Shown: positions 49,012 through 61,303 of the stretch, piece by piece
Layout: every line of letters begins with the position of its first letter
Numbering within the stretch: the stretch's first letter is position 1
Source: Apiospora phragmitis
Lineage: Eukaryota; Ascomycota; Sordariomycetes; Amphisphaeriales; Apiosporaceae
Length of the DNA stretch: 64,000 bases
NCBI GenBank assembly: GCA_038363925.1
Contig: JAQQWL010000007.1
Location: 372,001 to 436,000 of the forward strand
Reading direction: 5' to 3'
Translations under genes and position numbers: made by a program
Notes under the pieces: generated by a model
The model's input: only the letters and a program-made list of their open reading frames with translations
What the model was told of the DNA's origin: nothing
Databases searched by the model: none

Positions 49012-50082
49012 TCACTCGAAAAACCCAAAGATGACACTCGCACCAACCCATGTCAGGGCTTCGGCTAGCCAGCTGCGCTTCGATGGATCCTGGACAGGCT
49101 CTTCATAGCCCATCTGGCGCCAGCCCTCACCGAAGGCCTCTTCCGGCCCCACGAGTACGGGTTTCTCCAGCCCCAGCTCGGCTGCGAAAGCCACACCTAG
49201 CTCCGCCATCGCCGACCCTGTCACCATGGATTCTGTGTGGCTATGTTTATCGGTCACGGACAGTTCAGCTGCAACACTGGTAGTGTCCTGGCCGCCGAGG
49301 CCCATGTCCACCAGGCGAGCCCAAGGATTCGTCTCGGACGGACCCCGGACGGGCACGTCGAGGTGGATATCGATTCGGCAGCTAATGGGACCAGAGGCTG
49401 CCTCCTTCTCTTTTTCCTTCCCCTCCTCTTCCCCTTGCTCGGGATCCCGCGGGAAGACCTCGATGCCAACGATTTGTCGTGCCTCCCGAAAGGGCTTGCT
49501 GTCGACCCAGAGCCCGAGACCGGGCCGATGCGAGATTTTTCCCTGACCTCGATCACCATATACTCGGCTGAGAAAGGCGATGGCCGCCTTTGCCAGAGCC
49601 TTCTCCGCATCTTCGTCCCGAAGCCTGGACAGTGTATCAGACCGGGCATCCAGGATGGGCCACAGCGCCAACATGCCTGGGCCTCGATAAACCGCTCTCC
49701 TGCGGGCCGAGAATAGGATGTCTGGCTTCAGGACAAGCTCTCCTGATGCGTGCTGTTCTTCCTCCCCGGGCCCAGTCTCGGAGCTGCCAAGGCCCCTTCC
49801 GCCCGATGCGCTGAGATGGGGAGCATGGAGCGCGTGCTGGAGATCCGACCTCACCTTGTCCTTGTCCTTGGCTCGCGGGACGGTATAGGCCGGTGCAGGT
49901 TCAAAGGCCAAGAATATGGCCGGAATGCTGGTTGGTGTGGCGGACGATGGGCCTGCGGACGTTGTTGGCGGGTGCTGACTGTCCGAGACGTGATGACGTA
50001 ATGCGCGGTGGAGGGCGTTGACGCGCATGGGGGTCAAGAACCCGGGCGCGACCGGCGGGATACATATCTGCAAAGCACGCAT
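49012..50082 (-). CDS. LipB-like octanoyltransferase family protein lacking catalytic residues
   Basis: From ATG 50082-50080 an intronless frame gives about 356 residues (the frame is open further upstream, but this start matches the fungal Lip2 N-terminus, MRALQICIPPVAPGF). Family features in order: FLAFEPAPAYTVPRAK, RAVYRGPGMLALWPILDAR (the conserved HGPGQ...PILDL strand, here RGPGM), RPGLGLWVDSK, REARQIVGIEVFPRD and NPWARLVDMGLGGQDTTSVAAEL. LipB moves octanoyl groups to lipoyl domains in mitochondria using a Cys in the [A/P]CGL motif and a Lys in KIAALG. Here the Cys position is Met and the Lys is not conserved, and HGPG is RGPG. This looks like a pseudo-enzyme paralogue. A C-terminal hydrophobic segment (WLAEALTWVGASVIFGFF) is also atypical. 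Confidence 0.66.
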   Translation of the reverse strand: MRALQICIPPVAPGFLTPMRVNALHRALRHHVSDSQHPPTTSAGPSSATPTSIPAIFLAFEPAPAYTVPRAKDKDKVRSDLQHALHAPHLSASGGRGLGSSETGPGEEEQHASGELVLKPDILFSARRRAVYRGPGMLALWPILDARSDTLSRLRDEDAEKALAKAAIAFLSRVYGDRGQGKISHRPGLGLWVDSKPFREARQIVGIEVFPRDPEQGEEEGKEKEKEAASGPISCRIDIHLDVPVRGPSETNPWARLVDMGLGGQDTTSVAAELSVTDKHSHTESMVTGSAMAELGVAFAAELGLEKPVLVGPEEAFGEGWRQMGYEEPVQDPSKRSWLAEALTWVGASVIFGFFE

Positions 50083-50779
50083 TTTGCTCCAAGTTATCGG
50101 TGATTGAACCTCGGAGGACAGCTCTTTGTTGTTGTTGTTGCATGCTGGGGACAGCCAACCTAGTAATCGAATGACGGTATCTTGACGACCAGAGTCCGTG
50201 CACCAGCGTGGCGTAACCAACACGCATGCAAGGAGACGAGTAGGAATGCTACGTACGCTATTCACCAACCTGCCAGGAAGTGGCCGTTCACGTGACCTCA
50301 TTTCGGTGTTGGGTTGGGGGTGGGATAACCTATTCGAGATCATGCCATATTGGCCGTAGCCTCTGTAACTGGTGCATCCTGAGAGCTCTCTGGGCATCGC
50401 GCCACGTGGTTTCTGTGTCACATCCCGAGTTGTAAGCCATCCGTATACTTCTCTTCGAGACCAGGGTAGCGAAGGCCGAGGACCTGGTTCGCGCAGGCAG
50501 CGTGCGAAAGAAACATTTCAAGGTGGCAGGATGCAATGGCGTTTCCCCAGAAGAGCCCGAGCAAGCCAGACTGGCAAATTGTACTGAGCGGGAGTAAAAG
50601 CAGAGAAGACAAAACTATGTTACTGTTTTGGAGTGTATGGACAAACATAACAGTTTCAACCAAGGGGTCTGTTTGGATAATGTAGCCTCCGGTCCGACGG
50701 CTTGCTGTACTCTTCATTCGGGATCTGATCGTGGCCGAATAGTGTCTTGAATGTATCCATGTGCTTCGTTGGAGAGCCA

Positions 50780-52181
50780 TCAAGCAACAGGAGATGCAAA
50801 GAAGAGTATTCGAAATACATACTTGAAGTTCATAGGTCCAGAAGACTGACTGGGGCAGTTTATAGGTATACCGCAGTTTCCTACCAAAGAAAAGGCTCCC
50901 CAATAGTACGGGTGCTCCAAGTTGTACGTCCAGGAACCATACTCAGTCTGCAGGTCCTTAATAGGATCCCTTAGAGCCAGCCCTGTTGTCTCTCCAACGC
51001 CTTCCGTGGGGTGGCTGGCATGTCGTTGGAGAGTTTCTATCAACCCTTTCGTGCTCAGGTTATGCAGCTGGACGGTGGCGCTCTTCTAGGCTTCGGCGGT
51101 ACTTGGCGCTTCTGTATCCCGTATCTTCACATAAAGATAGTACATATGAACCATAGTCACGACGTCATCGACCGAACAAAGTGCTCCAACATAGGCGTTG
51201 ATATCCGCAGCCAGCATTGTGTCCGAGAAGCCCTCCATGTCGCCGGTATCCGAGGGGATGCCGGTGCCACTTGGACAGGCGCTGAGAACAACCCGTGGGA
51301 TATAAGTCCTGAGCGGCACAAGTCAACGACCTTCAAATGATCTTGGAGTACGATGCTTGATTCCCAAGGGATTTGTATATTGTTGTATCCATGGGTGCAA
51401 ATATGCAAAACCCTCGGCCTCTGGGCCGTGCCACCACTGACACTTCGGAGTCCTAATGAACTGATGTCCTGGTCCTCAAACGGTGTAGAGTCAAAAGACT
51501 TGGGACCTGCGATACTTGTTTCTGCGTCAATAAGTATTCACGACGGTAACTGAGTAGTCCCAAGGAAAAGCGCGTCAAGCCTCCTGAAGGAGCGAAAGTA
51601 ATACAATCGCACTTTCCAATCAAGTTGTCGAAGCATACCGGCAGTAGCCACTGACTGTGGTCGAGGAATGGGACCAGGTCATCGAGGCTTGGGAGCGCGT
51701 CGTCAGGGTCGTTCTGTCGTATTACTGTTGTGATTTTGGATAAGCACGTAGCTCAGTTGAACTGAATAAGTTCAGGTGACTTTTCTAATCTCCAACACTG
51801 CTCTGATGCCGGCCATATCGATCGCCATGAGTATGAGACCATTTGCCGACAATGCAGCGCAGATAACCATAGCTTATATGGCACTCCATCCCGGATAGCT
51901 TCCTCGGGTTCTTGTTCATTGCGCCAGAAACCCTCTCAACCCAATGTTGCCTCAATATGACCGTTCGAGTGGTATGCTTCAGAGAGGCTCTCCCACACGT
52001 ATTGGGACCTTCCGCATCGAAGAACACTCAGTACCAGATCCCGATTGTTGTCCGCGATCGGAAATCCTGACATGCGTGCTGCAAAAGCTATGATCAGCCT
52101 GGAGATTTCGGGAGATTTCCAGAAGCGCCGCCTTTTTAAGGGATGATTGGAAAGACCGTATTGAATGCTGTCGGCCCCCAT
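50780..52181 (-). pseudogene. CHAT-domain (caspase-like protease) protein relic
   Basis: Minus-strand frames in succession give a CHAT domain. TFAPSGGLTRFSLG (about 51600) is followed by HICTHGYNN with the catalytic His (about 51408-51380). Then in another frame comes VVLSACPSGTGIPSDTGDME with the catalytic Cys (about 51290) and AYVGALCSVDDVVTMVHMYY. In a third frame DPIKDLQTEYGSWTYNLEHP leads to YYWGAFSLVGN (about 50876), the usual domain end. At least two frame breaks (near 51310 and 51050-51090) plus an in-frame TGA-type interruption upstream disrupt it. An upstream segment 51936-52181 may be the remaining N-terminal part. CHAT proteases act in fungal allorecognition and cell-death systems, often with TPR or NLR partners. 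Not likely functional. Confidence 0.6.
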
Positions 52182-52750
52182 CCAAGCTGCAGTGATTTAT
52201 TGTCTGGCTAACATGGTCCGCCCCTGGTGCTCCCGTATCAGCCCAATCTGCAGGCACTTTTGTTTTCGACGTAAGATCCCATTTGTCGGCCCCCTTGGTC
52301 CCGCAGCACTACTTCAGGATCAGCCTGGCGGACACGTTTTCATGAGCGAGGGAACGAATGATTCTGCCCAGAAAAAGATATAGGGTAAGAAATTATGGCC
52401 AGCGCAGTGGCAGTAGATCAGAAACATCGATCTAGTAGCGGAAGTAGGATGCTGCGCATGACCAAAATGCCCTTTAGTGCTTACAACCGTGCTGATGTTG
52501 TCAAGTACCATGCACCCAGCTGCCCAGCTGGCCTACATACGGTACCCAAGCAGTTGGACATCTACCAGGCATGCTAAGAATATCGAAAACCAACCGTCTT
52601 GGCTACATGGACAAGCCCATAGCGTTGTGGCAATGGTGGTAAGATAGAGGGGTTATCTGTTCCCACCCCATCGCATTTAAGCTGACCCGTCCCTCGTCTT
52701 TATAACTTTTCGATACTCCTTGATCAGTACAAGCAACTTGACTATTGGCC
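52182..52750. other. Intergenic remnant region
   Basis: Short frames only; may include lost N-terminal sequence of the CHAT relic. No call. Confidence 0.3.
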
Positions 52751-53892
52751 ATGTCGCCAACTATCATGGAGCTGTTGGGCCTCTCCTTCGCGTTTTGCCT
52801 GCCTCTTGCAGCCGCCAATTCCTACACCTATTCCGGACATATCGACTTCCAGGAAAAGGGCTGGGACGCAGCGTTTGGGGATCCCGGAGTCATACACGAC
52901 AACTGGAACCAGGCGGGAAACACGGGTTACCGGGCGAACATCGCTGCCGCCGATATACCCCGACCCGGATACGGTGGGAACGTATCTTCGGCGCTGGCGC
53001 TCTCACTTCAACGCTGACCCGAGGACCCCGAGGACAACCTCTGGACGTCGACGGTCTGGCGCCATCGCGTGGGCCAGGACGCCCACGATATGAGCCCACG
53101 AGACGAGCAGAAGCCCATCGGCCCCGAGAAGCCAAAACAGGACGGCACTGCGTCAGCCGAGGATGACGTCAAATCAGCGCGTGACGGACTCAAGCTCAAA
53201 GGTCTATGCGCGACTATTTACCACCTGGGGGAAGAAGCTCAGAAGCGCGCACGTTATGACGACGGTAACTGCAAGAGCTTCCTCTCGGATGATTGCATGT
53301 ACAGTATGATGTCAGAAACCGGCCGTTACTGTGAAGACTTCCTTCGGACTAAAGAGCCACTTGTGAGATCCCCCTCTTCGTGCGTGGGAAGCGACTCGGC
53401 GGTCTCGTTTGGTGGTAAGTTTTCCCATCCCCCCCTTCCCCCCCCTCCCCCCCCCTGCCCCGCCCCCCCTCAAGAAGCCCGCCAGTCAGCTCTCACTTTT
53501 GCTTCCTCAAGCAACCTGACGACATACTCTGACATAAACAACCGCGAACCCTTACAGGCATAGAGCATTCGCTGGAGTGGGATGCCTTCTGGGCCTACCA
53601 CGGTGATGCCCACGATCCCGCGGACAAGGGGGCGCTCGTGGCCATGCAGGAGGCCGTGGTGCCGATCGTTTGGCACACGACACAGTCTTTCCAGAGCGAC
53701 AAAAACGAGTTCACGGACACCAGGGTCAGTTGGGTTCGGGCAGGGGACGTTCCAGCTCGGCCTAGACCCACCCATACTTGGCCGTCGGTAGTCACAGCTA
53801 CGTCCACAGACGTGTCGATACCTATGGTGACGGAAAGCGTAAAAGGTATATTTAAGGCAGTAGTTATAGTCGTAGCTTTATTAATAGCTTAA
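52751..53892 (+). pseudogene. Secreted fungal protein of unknown function, frame-broken
   Basis: ATG 52751 (or 52766) opens a signal peptide (LLGLSFAFCLPLAAA) and SYTYSGHIDFQEKGWDAAFG. The frame meets TGA at 53015-53017. In the neighbouring frame TYLRRWRSHFNADP bridges the gap, after which the first frame resumes with PEDPEDNLWTSTVWRHRVGQ, DAHDMSPRDEQKP and Cys-containing sequence (KSFLSDDCMYSM). An intron 53415-53557 (GTAAGT...TTACAG) with a poly-C tract leads to exon 53558-53892 (HSLEWDAFWAYHGDAHDPAD, HTTQSFQSDKNEFTD). The pattern is a compensating pair of frame shifts around 52973-53015. No domain recognised; Asp/Trp-rich secreted proteins like this are common in Sordariomycetes. Confidence 0.45.
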
Positions 53893-54201
53893 GGCTATAA
53901 AAAAAGTAAAACCTATGTCTTAATATATTAAGATCACGTTCCTAGCTCTCGAAGTCTTTCACTCCTTCTTCGGCTCCTGTGGCTGTTGCCAGAGATCAAG
54001 AGCTGGTAGGTTAAATTCGTAGGAGTCTTCCCCGCCGTTATCCTGAGGGGCACCGTAATGTATATCCATTTCATCCTCCTTCTGTGCTTCTTCTTCTTGT
54101 TCTGCCTTTTTCTCCTTGACCTCCTCAGTAGAAGCGAAGTTGCTATCCCCAATACCATCTTCAGTCTTTGGGCTCGTAGGTAAAGCCCCTAAAGCCTCCT
54201 G
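53893..54201. other. Short gene-free gap
   Basis: Locally AT-rich near 53840-53935, then a minus open frame rich in Lys/Arg without known domain. No call. Confidence 0.3.
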
Positions 54202-54960
54202 CTAACTCGTCACACCGTCACCGATGCAGGCCCAACATGGGTCTCTCTCAACCACTCGTACGTTCGTTGACTGGCGTATTGCAAGTGCCAGCGCTGCTAC
54301 CCTAGCGACTGGGTTCTTGTAGGCTCGGACCACCGCTGTTTTTGTTGGTGGGTCCAAAAGCTCAACCCAAGAGTCAATGGACACGGCTTGGATACGAGCG
54401 ATCCCGAGGTCGCACGCCTCAGAATCATGGCCACACAACGTCGACTGCCCGGTGCATTCCCACTCGGAAGATTTGAGGATATCCACATCAGCAACCCATT
54501 TCGCCCCGTCATACACCATACACCGAGATGGCTGTTTCGAGAAAGTACGCTGGGGGTCTCATGATTTCCATGTTGTCCTAGATCCAGAGGAAATTCGTAC
54601 CCGGTAAAAGATAGGTGCATTGATGTTCCCCGGAAGTTGTCTTCGGCTATCCCATCAAATGGATCATGGGAAACCATATGCCAGCTTGTATAATCGAGTT
54701 TCCTTGTTCTTGGGTATGGGGAGACACCAGGAAAGCCAAGCCTGGTTTGCCAATGTTTCCTACGAGCCGCTCCACGGCCACCTCGGAGGTCGTTTCCGTG
54801 GGGTCCTTGAGCAGGCTCTCGGCAGGGAAGATGGATGTATCGTGGCAAATTGCAAAAGTGCGGCTTTCTATGGTACGTGGGTTGACGTCAAGCATACCTG
54901 TCTCAAACTGGGCAATGCAACTAAACATGGAACCCAAGACGCGGGGGGAAGGCGATTGAA
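54202..54960 (-). pseudogene. Relic of a fungal protein of unknown function, 5' end lost at the AT-rich junction
   Basis: Reading down the minus strand in changing frames: CIAQFETGMLDVNPRTIESR, FAICHDTSIFPAESLL and VGNIGKPGLAFLVSP (54960-54700), then LDYTSWHMVSHDPFDGIAED and GTSMHLSFTGYEFPLDLGQH (54700-54540), then MVYDGAKWVADVDILKSSEW, QAVSIDSWVELLDPPTKTAV and CWACIGDG to the stop at 54202. The pieces line up as one protein with at least two frame breaks. Sequence of this type is widespread in filamentous ascomycetes without an assigned function. The normal N-terminus is missing: GC-rich coding sequence ends around 54960-55020, where the AT-rich island begins. Confidence 0.5.
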
Positions 54961-55245
54961 GCTCTGCCCACTAATGCGCTTGTGTAATAGGCCTATTTAT
55001 CACTGCCAGGCGAGTTCGGTACGTCGTCGCTTTTTAAGCGTAAAAAGGCGATTTATATATTTTTTATAACATTTTAATATTTATTATAACTTTTAAAAAT
55101 ATTATTAAATAAGGGTAATTAGTTAAGTCTTTTAATATTAAATTTATATTATATATTAATAGTTATTAATTCTTTTCTAAAGTTTTTTAATTATAATAAA
55201 AAGTTTTTATATAATTTTTATTTATTTTATTATTTTAAAATATTA

Positions 55246-55290
55246 ACGTACTCTATAAGCGAATTTATTAAATAATCGAATTTACCACTT
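55246..55290. repeat. Left terminal inverted repeat of the pogo-type element
   Basis: 45 bp, inverted match to 62907-62951 with two differences; preceded by TA (55244-55245). Confidence 0.9.
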
Positions 55291-55668
55291 ACGCTAACCA
55301 TATATATTAAAATATAAATTAATTCCGTTATAACGTATTTAATATATTTAAATTAATCGGAATTTTTATCTCTAGATATATTTATATCGTTCTAATAGGT
55401 ACGCACATTATGCCCGGGCTCCCCGTAGATTCTATAGCGCCGCGGGCGCGTCTTAAGCCTTCTCGTACGATTACTACTCCGGCGCGATTTATCTTATAAT
55501 TATCTATTAATATCCCTTTAAGACTATAAGTGTTTTCTAGTTTATATATAAAGTGATTCTTTTATCTTATAGCCGTTTTTTTTTTATACGGCGACGTCGG
55601 CTAAGCATCTTATTTACCTCTCGTAATACATTTATCTCACTTTTTAAAAAAGCGAGCCGGTATATAAC

Positions 55669-55871
55669 TGTTGAATGGGCTTTCTAGTACGTACGTACGT
55701 TGCGTAGGGGTTGAGACGGTGCTTATATTTTGTTTATTTCCTTTATTTATTAATTAGCGGGAAGCCGCTAACGTTCACCTTCTCGTACGAAGGGCTAATA
55801 ATCCGTGCGTCGTACGCACGTAACGCCCTTTTTAAGAGGTATTAGAAGCCTTTAAAGTGGTTATTCTAATA
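55669..55871 (-). repeat. 3' LTR of the copia element
   Basis: 203 bp, gapless match to 61304-61506. Roughly 46 differences by hand count, all transitions. Preceded by ATAAC. Confidence 0.92.
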
Positions 55872-58800
55872 TTAGTAGTTTTTCTTTTTAAAAGGAAGAT
55901 CTTCTTCTTTCTTTTTTACTCCTTACTTTTCGTTTATTTATTATATAGGCGAAGCTTTTTAACGTACGCCTTTATTTATATAATTAATTTATTTATTAAA
56001 ATAAGCTATTTAAAGGCTTTATTTAAAGATTTCTTTATAAAAACGTCCGCCGGGTTATTTTGTTCGTTTATTTAATAGATCTTTATTATTTCCTTTTTTT
56101 TATATAATTCTCGAAGCGATATAATATCGATTATTAGTCGCTTTTCGTTTATTATATTAAGTTTTATTAGGTATTTATATAAGGACCTTGAGTTTATATA
56201 AAGGATTATTAGAATTTCCTAGAATTTTAAGTTTTATATGATTTTTTTAAGCGTTGTATTTAATACGATACCGTTATTAACGCTGGAAATTATCCCGTAT
56301 AGTTTATTAGTAAGTATGTTTCGAGTAACTTTTTTATATTTCGTCGAGCTTTAGTAGATAATATTATTTTAGATTTTAAATCGGTTTTTCGTATGTTTGG
56401 TCTTTTAGTTGAGCACGATAAGGTATCTGAGTTAGGAAGTTAGGTTTTTATTATTTATAAACAAGCCGTTGGTAAAGATATATATCTTCGTATGTTAGAG
56501 GTTAAGAGGGATATACCGGAGTTTTTGTGTCGAGTTCTCGATTTGCTAAACGATTCGGGCGTTTAAGTGCTCGATATTTTCGTTTTTAGGGGCTTGTACC
56601 TGGGCTATGACCGATAGGTTGTACGCTGCCTCTGGCTGGTAGATTAAGGCGATATACACCCTTTTCGTATGTTAGGAGATATATTGTTAATTTTAGTCGG
56701 TAATTTTTAAGTTTATAAGTTAGAATTATTTAGTTTATTTTTTTTATTAAAAAAGGATATTGTACGTTTTTAGTAAGATCTTGTTTCCGTTAAATTTTAC
56801 GGGCGTATTTTCCGTTAAGGTTTTTTTCGGTTTTATATAGAACGTTATTTTTATTAGCTTTTTATTTTCTTTTTTAGAGAAAAGGTTTATAACGAAATTA
56901 AAGGTATTATTAATTTATATAGTAGTAATTTCGAAGGTTTTCGAGTCGTTATTTATAAAAAATAAATAGGGGTTGTATATAAAAACTATTATTTTTAAAT
57001 TTCGTATATAATATTCGTAATACGTTTTAAATTAATATAGTTCGGATTTTATTAAGCCGTATAATAATAATACGATTTATAAGAGCGTTTTTTTAAAATA
57101 TTAAAACTCGAGCTCTTTTAAAAGCTTCGCGTATATTATATAGGTAAGCTTATTATATAATTAAATATACGCTTAGGTAATATTCCGTAGTTCCTCGTGG
57201 GCTCTGAGGTCCCGGATAAGGGTTAATCTTAATACGAGTACTAGCTTTTAGTTTATTCTTTAAATTATTAGCGATTAGGTAAGGATTTTCTCCTTTTCTA
57301 TATTTTCGTATCTTTAAATAACGAGCCTGGATTTCTCGTACGGTTTAATATTTTTCCTTTTAATTTCCTGTACAAACCGGGTTTTAAAAATCCGGTGGTT
57401 ATTATAAGCCTTCGGGTCGAATCGGACGAACTTGAATACCTTTTATGCGACGAGGTTATTTATTTCTTCCGTATTCGATTTTTAAAAAGGGGTTCCGGAG
57501 GCCGTGATTATATTATTTTTCCGGAGCTTAACGGCTAGGTTGTAATTTTTACGTTTTTTTTAAGTAAGGAATATTGTTAAGGAGTTATATGGAAATAAAT
57601 ATTTTCGAAGTCGGCCCCGACCTTATTACGCGGGAATTTCGAATTATTTTATAATAATAACGTCCTTTATTTTAGAGGTAATATTATTTTCTATTTTAAA
57701 AGTAGTACTATTCTCGCCTTTTATATTTTTTATAAGTTTTTTAGGTTCTCGAAAATATAGCTTAATTTAAATAACCTGGAACTCTTTCGAGCCGTCTAGT
57801 ATATCGACTCGGACTATACGGTTTTCGATTACGGCGATCGGGTACGGTCCGGTTTATTCTCTTTTCTCTCGTTATATAAGAACCTTTGTACGGAGCGGGA
57901 GTATAAAAATATCGTGGATGTACGGTCTGTTCCGGGTATTTAAAGCTTGATTAATATTAACCTCTGCCCGAATCTTTCGTAGTATTTTTATCGCTTTTTA
58001 TACGGCCTCCGCTCTTGTTTAGATTTCTGGCGACGGAGACGAACTCGTATTAATTCGGGGATATACTTTGAAGATAAAGAGTGTCGAAACGAGCCTATCC
58101 GGGCCGGTAATATCGTTTAAAGCTTTTACCGCTATTTAGAGGACCGTCTCCGGGTTTGTACGGTTACTTAGCTCTTTTTATAAGATATTGTACGCTCGGC
58201 GGAGCGGAACGTGCGCTCTCTCGATCTTTTTTATTATTTAATAGGCTTCGACTAGTATTTATTTATATATAATTCCTATTACTTGTACATAATCTCGGAA
58301 CTCCTTTTAAAAATAAGTTCCGGGGTTGTATAAAATATTATCCGGGGGGCCTTAATAAACGTATATCTAGTATTTATAAAGCGTATTTTAAGTATTTCGT
58401 ATATTAAGTAACTTTAAAAATATAACTACCTAAAAAGATATACTAATATTAATAATGTATAGTACGTTTTATCCGTTAATATATATAATATTAATAACGA
58501 TCTTATAATTAAAATTATATAAATCTTAGAGTAAGAATTCAAACCGCCGTAATACCGAGTTATACGTCTGGTACTAGGAATAGAATTTCTAGATTTCGTC
58601 GAGGACGGAAATCTCGACGTCGTTATGGCTAATATTCTTTAAGAGGTTATATAGCCTCTCCGTGCGGGGATGTTTGAACCGATGGTAGAGGTGCCGGAGT
58701 TATACTTCGGTAAAGTGTACCGTCGCTTCCGTACGATTAATGTTAAAAAACGGATGTCCTTATTTCTTAATAACCGGGAGTATCTTCTCGTTAGCTTATA

Positions 58801-61303
58801 TGATAACGTTAAGAATATTATTATAATACGTTTTAAATTTATCGGTATCGTATAGCGATAATAGGAAAAGGGTTTAGGTCTCGAAAATATGATATTTCGT
58901 CGTTCCTAGCTAGTTTTATATGTCGAGGGTACCGATTAATAATATTAGAAATGAGTTGCCGAATTTGATCTCGGCCGATCCGGGAGTCTAGTCGATCTAG
59001 GTGTCCGGGTTCTCTCGTACATAAGCTTCGGTTTAAAGCTTACCGATTGTCGAGAGCTGTGCGGTACCGGTATCCCAGAGTTTACCCTAGTATACCTAGC
59101 TATACTGGCCGCTTAGGCTAAATTAATCCGCTCGTATAGTAAGTTTTAAAGAGTAGATATCTTTTTTTATAAGCCGGTGGAGGAACGTAACGTCCATTAG
59201 GTAAATAATTCCTTACTGTACATCCTTTAAATTAATATAATTATAATTTTCCTTATCATTAAGATCTTTTTACGATTTTTCCTAGTCTTATACAAATATT
59301 TCGTATTCCTTTAATACGAAAGGACTTTATCCGATAGCCTTGTACGCTTAAAAATATTAGGTTCGTACCCGAGATTACTTTTTAAACGAATAATTTATTA
59401 ATTAATATCCCTATTTTTAATAAACTCGGCACGTTCTTTTTCTAAAACGGCTTATTTTTGTACATTGGTCTAGGTCGGAACGGTATTATTATTCGTTAAT
59501 TCCGATTATTAAAGAATGCCGGTTTACTCTTATAAAAAGGTTTATTACCATAAGACGGCCTATTCCTTCTCGTATAGTTATTAATAAAACGTCCATTAAT
59601 TATATACGCTTTAAAAGCTATTTCCGGCGGTAATCCTTTCATTAAATAGCCGGTCATTATTTTTCGATTTATCGCGGTACTTAATAAGGCTCGGAAGTTA
59701 GAAAATAGACCCTCGCATATTAACTACCGGTAGATAAGGGCCGGTTCGAGCTCGGGAACTCTTCGGTAAGCTTATACGACAAAAGTATAAAGGTGTTTTT
59801 CTTCTTAAAATTCTATTCCGAGGGCTCATTATACACGAATTAACTTATCGAATAATATTTCTAAGACTTTTAAAAGTAACTTCTCGGGGTTTTCTATTTT
59901 TAATCGTACAAATATAATATTCGTTTAATCCGTATAGTATTAAATATAGATTACCGGGTTATTAAAATATTTATTAAAGTCGATATATATCTAGTCCTAT
60001 CTTTTATTTAGGCCGATATAGCTTAAATAAAAGTCTACCGCACGGCCGGCTAGGATATCCGGAAAAATCGCGTAATACTGGTTTTCCAGAATATTTAGTC
60101 GGCGGCAGGTCCCGATGAAAAGTCGTACTTTATCGGTAAAAATATTATACGGTACGCCAGTATAATCGTTAGTTTTTTTTTATACCTTAAAAAATAAAAC
60201 GATTTTAAAACTATTTACCTTTCCGTTATAAATAATTCGAATTAATAAAATATTATACGTAATAATATATACCGGGTTAAACGCTTACGTATTAACGTCA
60301 AATATCTAGCTAGGAACGGGGAAAAGAACGATATCTTAAAAAGCTTTAATACCGGGTATACCAGGATACGTAACCGGGAAAAAGGGATACCGGTAATCGG
60401 GGTTTAATCGTACGGCCGGTTATACCGTGCAGGTCTCCCGCGTTTCTTATTTTACTATATAATTTTTAGCCGGTTATTTTATTAAGTTCTATACAATACT
60501 CTTTTTTTAAACAGTCGGGGGTCGGCGTTATTATTCCAGCTTAAACGACAGGGTACGTCGGTATACAATAAGCTCTACTAACTTCCCAATTATTATACTA
60601 TCGTCAGGGGTATCGATTCCATTTTTTTTTAAATATATAAAAAAAGTTTTTAAAAACATACGATTAATATCTTTAAATACCTCTTCTATTCATTTAACGA
60701 AATCGCAAGCGAATTATTTCGTAAAAGTATTTTTTATAATTTTAAAAAAATAATAATCGTAAAAGCATTATACGGCGTATATCATTAATTCCTTCTTTAT
60801 CGCTTCAAGTAACGTCAGGTCCGGCTCGTCGTCCCATTTCTCGAGGTCGGTATTTACCTTCCAGACCCCGAGTTTCATTCTCGTAGTCGCTATAACTTCT
60901 TCGTACATAATCTCGGGTTCGTCCTCAGGTACCTCGGACGGCTCGGACGTTTAAAGGACTTTAAGTTATTCAGTATTAAGGTCTTAGCCCGATTAAAAAG
61001 TATTAAAAGTAAACGTTATTATTAAAGTATCGTTTAGCTAATTCATATAACGTTATTTTCAAGTATAAAGTGGTATATAATTTAACTAGTTTTCCAACCG
61101 TACTATAACCTAATCTCTTCTTTTCGATATTTACTTTAAAAGAGATAAGATTTAGACTTTATACGAAAGAAGTAACTTCACTCTTTTTAAAGATTTAAAA
61201 ATCCTTTTAAACTACTTAATAGGGTCGCCCTACCTATATACTAACGTAAAACCGTTTCTTTATTCTTACTAATTTATAATTACCTCGTATAACTATTAAT
61301 TAA

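Noticed and set aside
55857..56075. 72-codon Phe/Leu/Ile-rich frame
   Set aside because: Random frame in AT-rich RIP-mutated DNA inside the copia element.
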